DNA from: Pratylenchus scribneri
Taxonomy: Eukaryota > Nematoda > Chromadorea > Rhabditida > Pratylenchidae
Direction of reading: 5' to 3'
Assembly: GCA_030063045.1 (NCBI GenBank)
Contig: JAQSEB010000033.1
Location: forward strand, 2,852,001 to 2,916,000
Length of the DNA stretch: 64,000 nt
Below are positions 12,311 through 23,256 of the stretch, piece after piece. The notes beneath the pieces were generated by a model. The model did no database searches, was not told the origin of the DNA, and was given only the letters and a program-made list of their open reading frames with translations. Each line of letters starts with the position of its first letter. Positions within the stretch are counted from its first letter, which is position 1. Position numbers and translations under genes: made by a program.

Positions 12311-13141
12311 GATTTATTCGCTTGCACCGTTCAAAATCGTTGTGTCCAGTTGGATGCGCTGCAAACTTCCTTTGAGAATGCCACAATCAATCGTGAATTG
12401 TACAATGAACTTGACTCCCACATTGATTATGGTTGCATTTTCACGTCGGGTTGCATGGAAGAATGCAATCGATGCCCACTTTGTATGACCAGCAAACAAC
12501 AGGCAAAAAAATTTGCATATTTTTTTACCACCATGAATCCCCAAAATTCCATATAAATTTCAGCTAGTTGATGTTCTGTCCGGGAGTCGAAGAGCGGCTG
12601 ATGGTGAATTTGAGCCTCAATTTATTTACTTTATTTTCAATTAAAGGTGAATGCTCAACCCTGGTGAATTGTGCCGGTGAATGTGTGGAAAAATCCAATT
12701 CCGATTTGAACAAAATCAGTTATTGTTTACGGTATACAATATCCACCGTACATTCCACACACATCTGAAATTCCACAGGCACAAATGTGCATTCCATTGC
12801 TTTGATGGATCCTGTCCAAAGTGTTCCGCTTTCGTGACCAGAATATTCAATCAAATTTGCATTGCTGGCGATTTTAGGAAACGAATTTCCGAGTGGAAGG
12901 TCGCCAAAATCGGAAATAATGCCCTTTAACTTCACTATTTATAGGGCCATTGCTATGAAATGTTCCGCGCCATTGTGATGGCCAAATTTGAGGAGGAATT
13001 TGTTAAGACTGGATCGGTCAGTTTTTCGAGGCTATTTTGTAATTCCCATCATTACATTATTTTTAGACCCCATCAATTGGGAATAGGAGCGGCGGCGGCA
13101 CTGGTACAGCGAATCAACGGCGACTCTTTTTCCAGCATTAA
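12311..13141 (+). CDS. Cysteine-rich protein, 5' end unclear
   Basis: Six exons join in phase: 12311-12502, 12564-12603, 12647-12731, 12779-12899, 12945-13016, 13067-13141. The product has many cysteines in pairs (ECNRCPLC, FDGSCPKC, NCAGEC) and ends in a Gly/Arg/Gln tail. Such Cys density suggests an extracellular, disulphide-bonded protein, but I do not recognise the family and see no signal peptide in the visible exons. The first intron begins with GC instead of GT (CAG then GCAAAA). The next exon upstream is uncertain: a phase-0 donor lies at 12261/12262 inside sequence that also encodes the end of CNOT9 in another frame. The gene therefore looks 5'-truncated and joined to CNOT9, or is downstream in a rearranged locus. 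Confidence 0.65.
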
Positions 13142-13516
13142 ACATATGAAAAAATTGGCCCAGTTACTAGCATTCATTCAGAAAGAGCAAAAACATACAA
13201 ATGACCACAGCTTTCCTTTTGCCCTTTACCCTTGCCAAAATTTTTTAAATTATTAAAGTAAATTTGAATTTGTCCATTCTCCTACCATTTTTGTTCAATT
13301 TTCTTTGTCTATGTTAATGTTATAATGATTTTTGGCAACAAAAAAAAATGAAGATACCATCCAATTTCCTAACAAGCGCAAAATGTTGCATTTTTAGTGC
13401 AGAAGAATTTTAATAAAGGACACAGAAAAAAGGGGAATTGGTTTGATTTTTATGAGAGAAGGTAGAAGTATTCTGTAAATATTTCATATTCAGATTTTCT
13501 GAAATAATTAATTTAG
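13142..13516. other. Short intergenic spacer
   Basis: 3' flank of the cysteine-rich gene. Nothing recognisable before the minisatellite except AT-rich sequence with an AATAAA motif near 13413. Confidence 0.4.
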
Positions 13517-14914
13517 CCTGATTTGCTAAGTTTTAAATAATTCCGCCTGTTTGACTAAGTTTTAAATAACTCCGCCTGTTTGACTAAGTTTTAAATAATT
13601 CCGCCTGATTGACTAAGTTTTAAATAATTCCGCCTGTTTGACTAAGTTTTAAATAACTCCGCCTGTTTGACTAAGTTTTAAATAATTCCGCCTGATTGAC
13701 TAAGTTTTAAATAATTCCGCCTGGTTGACTAAGTTTTAAATAATTCCACCTGTTTGACTAAGTTTTAAATAATTCCGCCTGGTTGACTAAGTTTTAAATA
13801 ATTCCGCCTGGTTGACTAAGTTATAAATAATTCCGCCTGGTTGACTAAGTTTTAAATAATTCCGCCTGGTTGACTAAGTTTTAAATAATTCCGCCTGTTT
13901 GACTAAGTTTTAAATAATTCCGCCTGTTTGACTAAGTTTTAAATAATTCCGCCTGATTGACTAAGTTTTAAATAATTCCGCCTGGTTGACTAAGTTTTAA
14001 ATAATTCCGCCTGTTTGACTAAGTTTTAAATAACTCCGCCTGTTTGACTAAGTTTTAAATAATTCCGCCTGTTTGACTAAGTTTTAAATAATTCCGCCTG
14101 TTTGACTAAGTTTTAAATAATTCCACCTGTTTGACTAAGTTTTAAATAATTCCGCCTGGTTGACTAAGTTTTAAATAATTCCGCCTGGTTGACTAAGTTT
14201 TAAATAATTCCGCCTGTTTGACTAAGTTTTAAATAATTCCGCCTGTTTGACTAAGTTTTAAATAATTCCGCCTGGTTGACTAAGTTTTAAATAATTCCGC
14301 CTGATTGACTAAGTTTTAAATAATTCCGCCTGGTTGACTAAGTTTTAAATAATTCCGCCTGGTTGACTAAGTTTTAAATAATTCCGCCTGGTTGACTAAG
14401 TTTTAAATAATTCCGCCTGTTTGACTAAGTTTTAAATAATTCCGCCTGTTTGACTAAGTTTTAAATAATTCCGCCTGGTTGACTAAGTTTTAAATAATTC
14501 CGCCTGGTTGACTAAGTTTTAAATAATTCCGCCTGGTTGACTAAGTTTTAAATAATTCCGCCTGTTTGACTAAGTTTTAAATAATTCCGCCTGTTTGACT
14601 AAGTTTTAAATAATTCCGCCTGATTGACTAAGTTTTAAATAATTCCGCCTGGTTGACTAAGTTTTAAATAATTCCGCCTGTTTGACTAAGTTTTAAATAA
14701 TTCCGCCTGGTTGACTAAGTTTTAAATAATTCCGCCTGGTTGACTAAGTTTTAAATAATTCCGCCTGGTTGACTAAGTTTTAAATAACCACCAAATTGAC
14801 TAAGTTTTAAATAACCACCAAATTGACTAAGTTTTAAATAACCACCAAATTGACTAAGTTTTAAATAACCACCAAATTGACTAAGTTTTAAATAATTCCG
14901 CCTGGTTGACTAAA
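13517..14914. repeat. 29-bp minisatellite, about 48 copies
   Basis: Tandem units of TTGACTAAGTTTTAAATAAT followed by TCCGCCTGG. The last base or two (GG, TT or AT before the next TGACT) vary between copies in a non-regular order. At about 14785-14890 four consecutive copies carry a variant, AACCACCAAA in place of AATTCCGCCTGG, giving a 27-bp unit; one normal copy follows. Regular spacing and absence of unique spacers exclude a CRISPR array. The reverse complement contains CAGGCGGAATTATT, the core of the 32-bp array at 1148-1732. Confidence 0.97.
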
Positions 14915-15064
14915 GGTCAATATTAAATAAAAATAAAGATAATAGCATGTTTATGGCCAGATCAAAAAATGGAAATTTATACACAATGGCCAAATTGAAA
15001 TTTTCATCGGATTTACGTTCATTGTTAATTTATTATTGACTAGATCAATTCATGTTATTCTCTT

Positions 15065-18000
15065 TCATAAACTCTGATAGCTGATTCCGCCGTGGCCAAG
15101 CGAGTCCTGTTGATGGCCACCTCCTCCTCCGCTGCCATAATTGCCACTGCCAATATTCCGCCCATTCGTCGATGTGTTCTCGTCCGATGGACCAAATGCT
15201 CCATATCTTTTCAAGAAAGAAAGGAATGATGGAAATTGAATCATTTTTTGGGGTTTTATATGGAAAATTTTCCTTACACTAATCAAAATTTTATGCCCTA
15301 TTTTATTCAATTTTCCAATCCAGGCTGCCCCAAAAAGTCTTCTCAAAATTGCCAAAAAGTCCACTGATGCCAATCCAAATACTCACTGCCTTGGGGTAAA
15401 AACTCAAAATCCCAATATCCAAAATGTTAACGGAGAAAAATTTAGGATTAAGTTTAAGGGTTGCGAAGATGGTATCTTATGACAAGTTTAAAGTTAGTTT
15501 TAAGGGTTTAACTAAATAAAATTAGTTCTTTTCTCTCCAATTTTGGCATTTTAAGTGTTGAATTCACCTTGCCTCCCCAATGGCCGATGTGCCACCTCCT
15601 CCCCTTGCCCCATTCCCATTGTTGGCATCGGCATATGTCCCCATCATTGCCGTGGATGTTCCACCCCCGTAGGCGGCAATGCCCATGCCCATCCATGCGG
15701 CCAATGCCGCCGGATGTTGTCCCATTTGTTGAGGATCCATCTTCTCCTGGCCATTCCCATAAATTGCCCCCGGGAATTGCACAATTGCTTGGGAGGCAAT
15801 TGGAATGTTCAGCCCCGTCGAAAATTGCTCTTGGCTGGAAGTGGCGCAAGAATGATGGAATTGTTGGTCCATTTGTGGGGAATTCGTCTTCATTTCCATC
15901 TTTGGCTGGCCAATTATTCTCTCAATGCCACCTTTGTTTTCATCCACTTCCACACCGCCATTTTGGCCATTGCCACCACCAAGGGCAGCGGCAACCGTCG
16001 ATGACAATTGTTCATCCTCAGCCGCCGATGAATCCCCGAATGGGTCATCTTCGGAATGGGGCAATGGGCCTTCTCTGTATAAATACGGTGACAATACATT
16101 TTAAATTAAAAAATGTAATGATTTTTATAACATTTTAAAATGAGGGCATTATTTTCCATTAGGTTAGGGGATAATTCGCCGAACAATATCTTGATAATAA
16201 CTCAACGAGGCATTGACCAATTCGAGAAGGAAATAAACCATTGGAAATACTAAAGTTTTCGCTACAAAATAGTCATATAAAATTTTAAAAAATTTAGCTT
16301 TGAAAAAAGCTACATGTCTTTGAGTATAATGAACTCGAATTTGTTGAAGAAAAACCGCCTATTTTTATAAATTGTTTTAAGATTTCAAAAAATTAATTAA
16401 GCCATTTTTAGGGTACATTTAAGACCTCAAATAAAATGGCATGTCGCCTTCCTAAATTGGTTGCTTCCTTGTTGAGCTATGAAAAAGAGAACTGTCTTAC
16501 TGTAGTTGACGGTACTGTAACGTCTATTTTGATTATTTTATGTTATCTTATTAGGAAACATTCAAATAGGCAAAATTTCGTTGCCATTGAGCATTCTGCC
16601 TAGTAACAATTTTTGACATCATTCTCGGCCATTTTCAATATTTTTTGGTCAACTTTATTCTTCTAATGTAGAACAAATTATTTCGATGCTCATGCCATTA
16701 CTTTCTTATTATAATTTCTCGCAATCCGCTCTTTCCTATTCACTCTTCCCTTCTAATTTAATATCAATGGGAAAATGCCAAAAATAATTTGTTTTCATCC
16801 ACCCAAATTTTCTATTCCATCTCCTCCTTTTCACCTGCAGCCCGCAGCCCTGTCCCGTTGTCGTCGATTCTTGAACCAATTGGACACTTGCGTTTGTGTG
16901 AGGGTTGTCCTTTCGGCCAATTCCTTCTTCTCCTTTGGCGATGGATACGGATTACGGCGGTAGGAGTCGCGCAAAATTGCCCTGGAGCGTTCCTGTTTGG
17001 TACCATCAAAAAGGGGGGTGTCCCTTTTGGGACAAAAACCTCGAGTCAACCCTGAAACAGTAGCTGGTCTCTTCGCCATCCCAAATTGTGCGGGGCAACG
17101 GGAATTTGCGCCGGATTCGATATTTGCCAACAGCTCCCAACTTTATATTATATTTTGGATTATTGGCACTGGATTTTGGAACTATTGAACTCACTTCACG
17201 GCCACGGATCTTCTCAGCCTGCAATTGGGAAAGATGGCAAATTTTATTTTAAAATTATTAAGGCTTTATTCCCCTTGGCCTATGTTTTGAATAAATCATT
17301 ACAATAAAAGGGATTCAAGGTTGTACCTTGACCCATTCTATTGGCCATAGCCAAACGAGGAAGCAACCAATTTAGGAAGGCAAAATGCCATTTGATAGCC
17401 TTAAATGTCCTCTAAAAAGTTGCTAAACTAATTTTTGAAAATTAAAATAATTTGTAAAAAAAGCGGCTTTTCCTCAAAAATTCGGGTTGATTTCATTCAA
17501 AGACATGTAACTTTTGTAAATGCTGGATTTTTAAAATTTAAATAAAGCCACTTTGTAGAGGACACTTTGGGCTTTCAAATGATATATCGCCTTCCCAGAT
17601 TGGTTATCGCCTCGCTGAGATATGGCCAAAAGAATTCCATCGATTACAAATGTCCCTTATTCTTTCATTTTTGACTCTTTCTTTTTTTCCTTTACTTATA
17701 TGAGTGACCATTATGAGGGACACATCAATGGGGCCTCGTGGTGTAGTTGGTTATCACATCAGTCTAACACACTGAAGGTCGCCAGTTCGAACCTGGCCGA
17801 GGTCAATTCTTTTTTCCCCATTTTAAATAAAATTCTTATTAATCAAAATTACAATCAATTTAATTTTTTTCAAGAAAAAATTAAATTTCACTAAATTAGT
17901 AAAGAAAAGTTTAAATATTTAACATTCCCTTCAATTTTTAACGAACACAAAATGAATGATTTATTTTATTAGAAATGGGAGTAAAATGTGAAAATTTGAA

Positions 18001-20565
18001 TGGTGCCATTTCCACTAATTCCCCTTGAACTACATTCACACAAATGGATGGATCCGAAGCGTCGGAGCTCGTAGTTAGCAGGAGTAGGAATTTTGGGTGC
18101 CTTCAAAAAAATTTTTCTACTTGACTAAAAAAATAATTTTTACACCAAAAAATAGAGGACACTTTTCTGCATATCGTCGGAGTCGGCTTTATAAAATTTT
18201 TTCTAATCATTAAAAAAAAATTTAAAATATAAAATGCGATGCAGAAAAGTGTGCTCTATCTTTTGATATAAAAATTAGTATTTTTTTTGGATGGCTATAA
18301 AAAAATATTTTGAAGGCACCCAAAATTCCTACATCTTCTGACTCCGACCATTTTCTGAATTTAGCTTTACATGGCTTAAAAATAATTAATTTATTCTCCT
18401 TGCCTCGGCGTAATGTGCCCGCATCCAAAGGTCCTAAAAATGCCAAAAATTGGAAAATTCCCGCATAAAAATTTATTTCCACCTGCAATTCGGCATGATG
18501 GCCTGGGGAGAAATTGTGCGACTGTAAAATGGCATAAAGTTCCTTGAAATTGTGCCGATGGAATGAAATCAAGGCCTGCGCCTTCAGCACACTTTCACTG
18601 TATCTGTACTCGTCCAGCGGGGGAATGGTCCACAAGAATTGGGCCTTGGAAAATTGGAAATGAGAAATTTTGGGCGAGGAAATGGCGGCTTATTTGGCCT
18701 ATTTCAAATATTAAGGGACTTCCTTTTGGCCATAGTTCAGAAAGTCACTTGCCAATTTTAGGAAGCGATATACATTTTAGAAGCCCTAAGTGTCCTCTAC
18801 AATTAAGTAACTTTAGAGGGAATGGTCCACAGGGATTGGGCCTTGGAAAATTGGAAGAGAAATTTAGGGAATTAAAATGCTTTTTTGGCCTATTTCAAAA
18901 AATAAGGGACAATGCCGCCAATTCGATACACTGGCCATTTTTTGGCCATATCTCAATAAGGCATGAACCAATTTGAGAAGGCGATATATCATTTAAAAGC
19001 CTAAAGTGCCTTCTACATTTTTGCTATTTTAAAATTTTATGAATTCAATTTTAAAAAAAAAATATATGCCTTTGAGAACAGTAAACCCATATTTTTTGTG
19101 AAAAGCCACTTATTTTACAAATAGATTTAACTTTTCCAAAAATTAGAGAAGCCACTTTTTAGAGGACATTTAGGGCTTTAAAACGGCATATCGCCTTTCT
19201 GAATTGGCTATCGCCTAGATGAGTTATGGCCATAAGAAAAGCGCAGGTATTGAAACGGTGGTACTGAATGATCCCATTTGATTTTCAAAGGAAATAACCA
19301 AATTTACTATGTAATTTTTGGTAAAAATGAACCATACGTGTATTAAATGGCCCCAGCCAATTAATTATTTAAATTACCAGTCGTTCAATGAGATTGTGCC
19401 GTTGCAAAACTTCGCAGAGGACGCCAACCTGTTCCACAGTGAACACAAAATCGGCGCTGTAAAAAATGTTTGGGATAATTTGGATTGACTGTGAGGCAAT
19501 AAATATATTAAAAATTGGCTTGAATTGCGTTTTATATCCGCCAATTTTTAGCCCTCTCCAGGGGTTGGTTCAAATAACACCGAGAAAAGTACCGAACGGT
19601 GGAAAGGGGGCTAGCCCCATAAATTCACATTTTTTCTCTCAATTTCCATTCCCCCCAACCTCATTCCCATATCAAAATTCGATCCTCCGGGACTACCTTC
19701 TTGCTTTCCACCTCCTCATGGAAGATGAGGATGAGGAGGCGTAGGGGTTTTCGATTTCGACACCAACATAGTAGTTGAGGAAAAGTAAGCAAAGTTCTCA
19801 AGTGGTGTGAAAAGTGAAGTGAAGGAGGGGATAAGGGATATTCCCCCCCCCCCCCCCCCTTTTGCTTGCTGATATATAATATACATTCTGATGGATTGTA
19901 TTGAATGGAAACCTAAGGCCTAAATATCCGCCACTCTTGAATTGAAAAATGATAAGATATTGAAACGAAAGGAAGGAGAAGGGTCAATTGAGTACAACGG
20001 TTTTTGACACCAAATCTAAACTAGCAAGCAATCAATCCAGGAAGGCGACAAAGACAAAACCATTCAAATGCCGAAATGTCCTGTTTCTATTTGTACATAT
20101 TGTGGCGCATTTGCATGGCACAAGATTGTTCGAATTTTCAAAAAGGCATTACAAGGAATAAAATACACATTCTGATCTACCGCAGAAATACGGGCTAAAA
20201 TACATTCTGATCTACCGCAGAAATACGGGCTAAAATACATTCTGATCTACCGCAGAAATACGGGCTAAAATACATTCTGATCTACCGCAGAAATACGGGC
20301 ATATTTTCTGCACTCTTTGCCCCACTTTTTGCTAATAAGGCCAAAATTAACTTTTGCCCTCTTAACGCCAGAGGTAGAATCCAACACAAATCTTGGAACA
20401 TAAATGTCCTAAAAAGGCTTACCCGCTTTGAAGATGTTGTGAATGATGATGGGAAGCGGAATGAGAATGATACTGATTAATTTGTTGCTGCAATTGTGGA
20501 TGATGGTTTTGGTGTTGAATTTGTTGATGATGGAGGAGGGCTGTGGCCGTTGAAGACATGGCCAT
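15065..20565 (-). CDS. SIX1/2-like: SIX1/2-class homeodomain transcription factor
   Basis: A sine oculis family regulator: an N-terminal SIX domain (partner binding) followed by a homeodomain (DNA binding), acting in the nucleus. Nine exons, in transcript order, give 1335 nt in unbroken phase (444 residues): 20423-20565, 19378-19456, 18483-18644, 18404-18433, 17195-17218, 17051-17140, 16835-16992, 15568-16074, 15065-15206. Exon 1 is His/Gln-rich. Exons 2-5 encode the SIX domain ([43 protein letters not shown]). Exons 6-7 encode the homeodomain ([36 protein letters not shown]). The ETSYC segment before the homeodomain places it in the SIX1/2 class (C. elegans ceh-33/ceh-34), not SIX3/6 or SIX4/5. 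The tail is Gly/Gln/Met-rich. Exons 4 and 5 are only 30 and 24 nt, and intron 4 uses a GC donor. Start is the first of two in-frame ATGs (20565; the second at 20559). Confidence 0.93.
16192..16485. repeat. Foldback element, family A copy 5
   Basis: In a SIX gene intron. Left arm has TAACTCAACGAGGCATTGACC and GAGAAGGAAATAAACC; right arm has AAGCCATTTTTAGGGTAC, GGCATGTCGCCTTCC and CCTTGTTGAGCTATG. The middle carries the family motifs AAAACCGCCTATTTT and CATGTCTTTGAGTATA. Confidence 0.65.
17337..17634. repeat. Foldback element, family A copy 6
   Basis: Left arm: TTGGCCATAGCCAAACGAGG, GGAAGGCAAAATGCC, CCTCTAAAAAGTTGC. Right arm: GCCACTTTGTAGAGGACAC, GATATATCGCCTTCCC, CCTCGCTGAGATATGGCC. It lies in the same SIX intron as the tRNA gene, whose 5' end is about 100 bp downstream. 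Confidence 0.75.
17732..17804 (+). tRNA. trnV-AAC: tRNA-Val (AAC)
   Basis: A complete cloverleaf in 73 nt plus discriminator A at 17805. Acceptor stem GGCCTCG pairs with CGAGGTC (one G-U). The D arm includes GTGGTGTAGTTGG. The anticodon stem TCAGT/ACTGA closes the loop CTAACAC, so the anticodon is AAC. The T arm is GCCAG-TTCGAAC-CTGGC. A-box and B-box promoter elements are therefore intact. No intron. It sits antisense inside a 1185-bp intron of the SIX gene and is followed by a T-rich run (TTCTTTTTT) that can terminate RNA polymerase III. Confidence 0.95.
18716..18800. repeat. Family A half element
   Basis: A solitary left-type arm (TTTGGCCATAGTTCAGAAAG, GGAAGCGATATACATTTTAG, GTGTCCTCTACAATT) in a SIX intron, without a matching right arm close by. 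Probably a deletion derivative or part of a nested insertion with the following copy. Confidence 0.5.
18942..19235. repeat. Foldback element, family A copy 7
   Basis: Left arm TTGGCCATATCTCAATAAGG with GAAGGCGATATATCATT; right arm AGCCACTTTTTAGAGGACAT, CGGCATATCGCCTTTC, AGATGAGTTATGGCC. Located between SIX exons 3 and 2. Confidence 0.7.
20168..20302. repeat. 35-bp tandem repeat, 4 copies
   Basis: Four perfect or near-perfect copies containing ACATTCTGATCTACCGCAG and AAATACGGGCTAAAAT, inside the first intron of the SIX gene about 120 bp downstream of its exon 1. Lack of divergence implies recent expansion. Confidence 0.95.
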
Positions 20566-20574
20566 TGGTGTAAA

Positions 20575-21430
20575 CAAGTTGAATTGGGGATGGATTGAAT
20601 GGCCAAAACTCAGTCAGCCACAGCTCCGATTTCGGCTGGCGAAGGTGTCGATTGGCAGCCAATCGAGGCGAGGGGATGGAAAGGCGAGAACGTGGACGAA
20701 AATAAGGGGGCTGGCTGACTTTGGTTCTTTGGAGGGGGAAAGGCGATCTGTTGCAATTCGTCCCTTTTCAATTGCTACTGGAAGGATGGATTACAGCCTT
20801 GGATTGGTGGTATAAAGTGCGCGTGAAAAGAAGGCGGCCGAAAAATGAGGCAAAAAAAGTGGGGTTGGCTAAGAAGGGAAGGCCAAACCGAGCTGAATAT
20901 TGGGGATGGATTGAATGGCCAAAAACTCAATTCAGCCAGCCACGGCTTCGATTTCGGCTAGAGACGGTGTCGATTGGCAGAGCCAATCGAGGCGAGGCGA
21001 TGGAAAAGCGAGAACGTGGACCCAATAAAGGGCGGCTGGCTGTAAGGGGCGAAAGGCGATCTGTTGCCACCGAAGGGTGGATTACAGCCTTGGACTGGTG
21101 ATAAAATGATAAAATGTAAATTGGTGGTAGAAAATGCCCATTACCTTTGGTGTAAACGAGCTGAATTGGGGATGGATTGGATGGCCAAAAACTCAGTCAG
21201 TCAGCCAGCCACGGCTCCGATTTCGGCTCTGGCGACGGTTGAAAACGGTGTCGATTGGCAGCGCCCAAAAGGGCCAATCGAGGCGAGGATGGAATGGAAA
21301 GGCGAGACGTGTATGAAAACAGGGGCTTTGTGCTATGGAGAAGGGGAAAGGCGATCTGTTGCCACTGAAGGATGGATTACGGCCTTGGATTACTGCCTTG
21401 GATTGGCTTCGGATTTGGCGGTAAAAAATG
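20575..21430. repeat. Triplicated segment upstream of the SIX gene
   Basis: Three diverged direct copies beginning near 20580, 20893 and 21160. Each contains GAATTGGGGATGGATTG or a close variant, CTCCGATTTCGGCT or TTCGATTTCGGCT, GGTGTCGATTGGCAG, CCAATCGAGGCGAG and GGCGATCTGTTGC, followed by a GGATGGATTAC motif. Repeat spacing is about 313 then 267 bp. Copy one abuts the start codon of the SIX gene: the GGTGTAAACAAGTTG that precedes it has a match, GGTGTAAACGAGCTG, at about 21149. The long + frames here translate the repeats and are not genes. Confidence 0.8.
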
Positions 21431-23256
21431 TGCGCGAAAAGAAGGCGGCCGAAAAACGAGGCCAAAAAGAAGGAAGGCAAAGAATGGGATTGAATGGATT
21501 TTGGGTGGGAAAAGAAGAAGAAGCCGAAAGGAAAACTATGCCTTTTGGCTCTGTAGATGAGGAAATTCAATCCATTGAAAGTAAGCGGAATCCGGAGATG
21601 GAGATGTGGAGGCGAATTTGAAAGAATCCAAGGAGGGAAGAAATTTGGCCAAAAGAATGAGATGGGATAAAAGCAGGCGGCCACTGGGCCATAAAGGGGG
21701 GCTCAAAGGGGTGGAGGGGTGGCTTTTATTGAATAGGAAGAATTGGGCCGAAACGGGTGGGGATTGGCCCCCTTTGAGCGAGCAGCCAGCGAGAAAAGGG
21801 ATGTAATTTCATCCGCCTACCTCCTCAGACCGTCGCCGAAGGGGCACCTAGGGCTCCCTTCCCATTCCCAGGGCAGAGGACTACGGTCGCCCCATTCTTC
21901 CCACAATCCCCTTCCCAGCCTTCGGGCCCCCAATTGCATTCTCTTTTGGCCCCCTTCCCACATTATATAATTTGATGTGACACGCCTTGCACCCTCTTCC
22001 ATCAAAAATTAGTATTTAAATTTTATTTTTAATTAATAAAAATAGATATGGAAAAACTATTGGAGATCGAAATTTGTTCAATCCTAAAGAAAAGACATTG
22101 AATTGCAATTCTTAAATTTCATATGGGCAAATTAGCTCAACATAAACAACTTTCTTCAACATTGGAAGAAATTGAGGTCGATAAAGTGTAGAAGAATACT
22201 AATTAATAAGTAATGGATATTAATTGAAATATTTTAAATCTATAAATCCCAATTCTTCTTCACTTGACTCTCAGCAGAATTTGCCTTGCATTAAAATGTT
22301 ATTTTCAATCTATTTATCTACAATCCACTTTAAATAAATATTTTCTTTTAAATCGTTTTTTTAATGTCTTCTTATCAATTTATGGCGAATAAAATATAAT
22401 ATTTCTTCCAATCCAATTCCAATAATTAATTTTACAATATGATATAAATTATAATGATATTTTCTCATTTAACTTAACAAAACAAATAATAATACTGTCT
22501 AAAAATGAAATAAATTTGGTATTATTTAAATAAAAATTTAAAAAATATTATTGGGTGTTTATTTTAAATATGTTTAGTGTTTCTAAAGTTTAAATTTTTC
22601 GAAACCGGTTCTGAACCGCTAACAGTTCAGAAAAATTCGGTTTCCAGCCATATTTTTAGTGGAAAATAAAAGTAAAAATTTTTTTTGGAAAAACTATTAC
22701 CAAAATTTATATCATTTTTATTATGTTTTTTTCACTTTATTGCCATTTTAGGAGAATGGAATGAAAAATAGATTTGTAATTTGATGACGCCTGTAGGTTT
22801 CATTGAATTCATAATTTATGATCCAATCCAACTTCCAATATTTCCAATATCCAAATTTCTTTTAATAATTTTAAGATTCAATTTTGTATATTATTTGAAA
22901 AATGCATTATTTAAAAAAATCATACAAAATTTAAAAATGATTAAATATTCCATTCTATCTTTAAAATTTACAATAATTTAAAATGGCAAATTTATTTGAC
23001 TATGGACTAATAAGTAAAAATAATATTCTTTGACCCAAAATTTTTAAAATTACTTTATTGAATTTAAAGCAAAAAAAAAGAATATTGAAAAATTACAAAA
23101 AAAAATTTCAATTTTGGTAGCTCAAATGTAATGAAGAAATATAAATTGAAATTCCAGCAGATAGAGAAAAATAAAAAATCGTAAAATTAAATTTTGGTTG
23201 AAGAGTGGTAGATAATTTAAATAAATAAATTCCAAAATCATATTCCTTCGTTAATT
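21431..23256. other. Intergenic, no gene seen
   Basis: The left part (21431-21990) is relatively GC-rich and purine-rich on the + strand and may belong to the SIX control region. The right part (22000-23256) is very AT-rich. No supported exon on either strand. Confidence 0.4.

Noticed and set aside
12255..12488. Alternative exon reading after the CNOT9 donor at 12261
   Set aside because: Splicing 12261 to 12311 in the CNOT9 frame gives an unfamiliar peptide ending at about 12488, while another frame of the same exon has clear coding character and in-phase downstream exons.
13517..14914. CRISPR-like array of regular short repeats
   Set aside because: Repeats are directly abutting with no unique spacers, and the context is eukaryotic. 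It is a minisatellite.
15555..16138. His/Pro-rich + strand frames of 149 and 189 residues
   Set aside because: Antisense shadows of the SIX gene C-terminal exon 15568-16074, which joins in phase with its neighbours.
20543..21621. Series of Arg/Lys/Gly-rich + strand frames up to 185 residues
   Set aside because: They are translations of the triplicated segment, opposite to exon 1 and the upstream region of the SIX gene.
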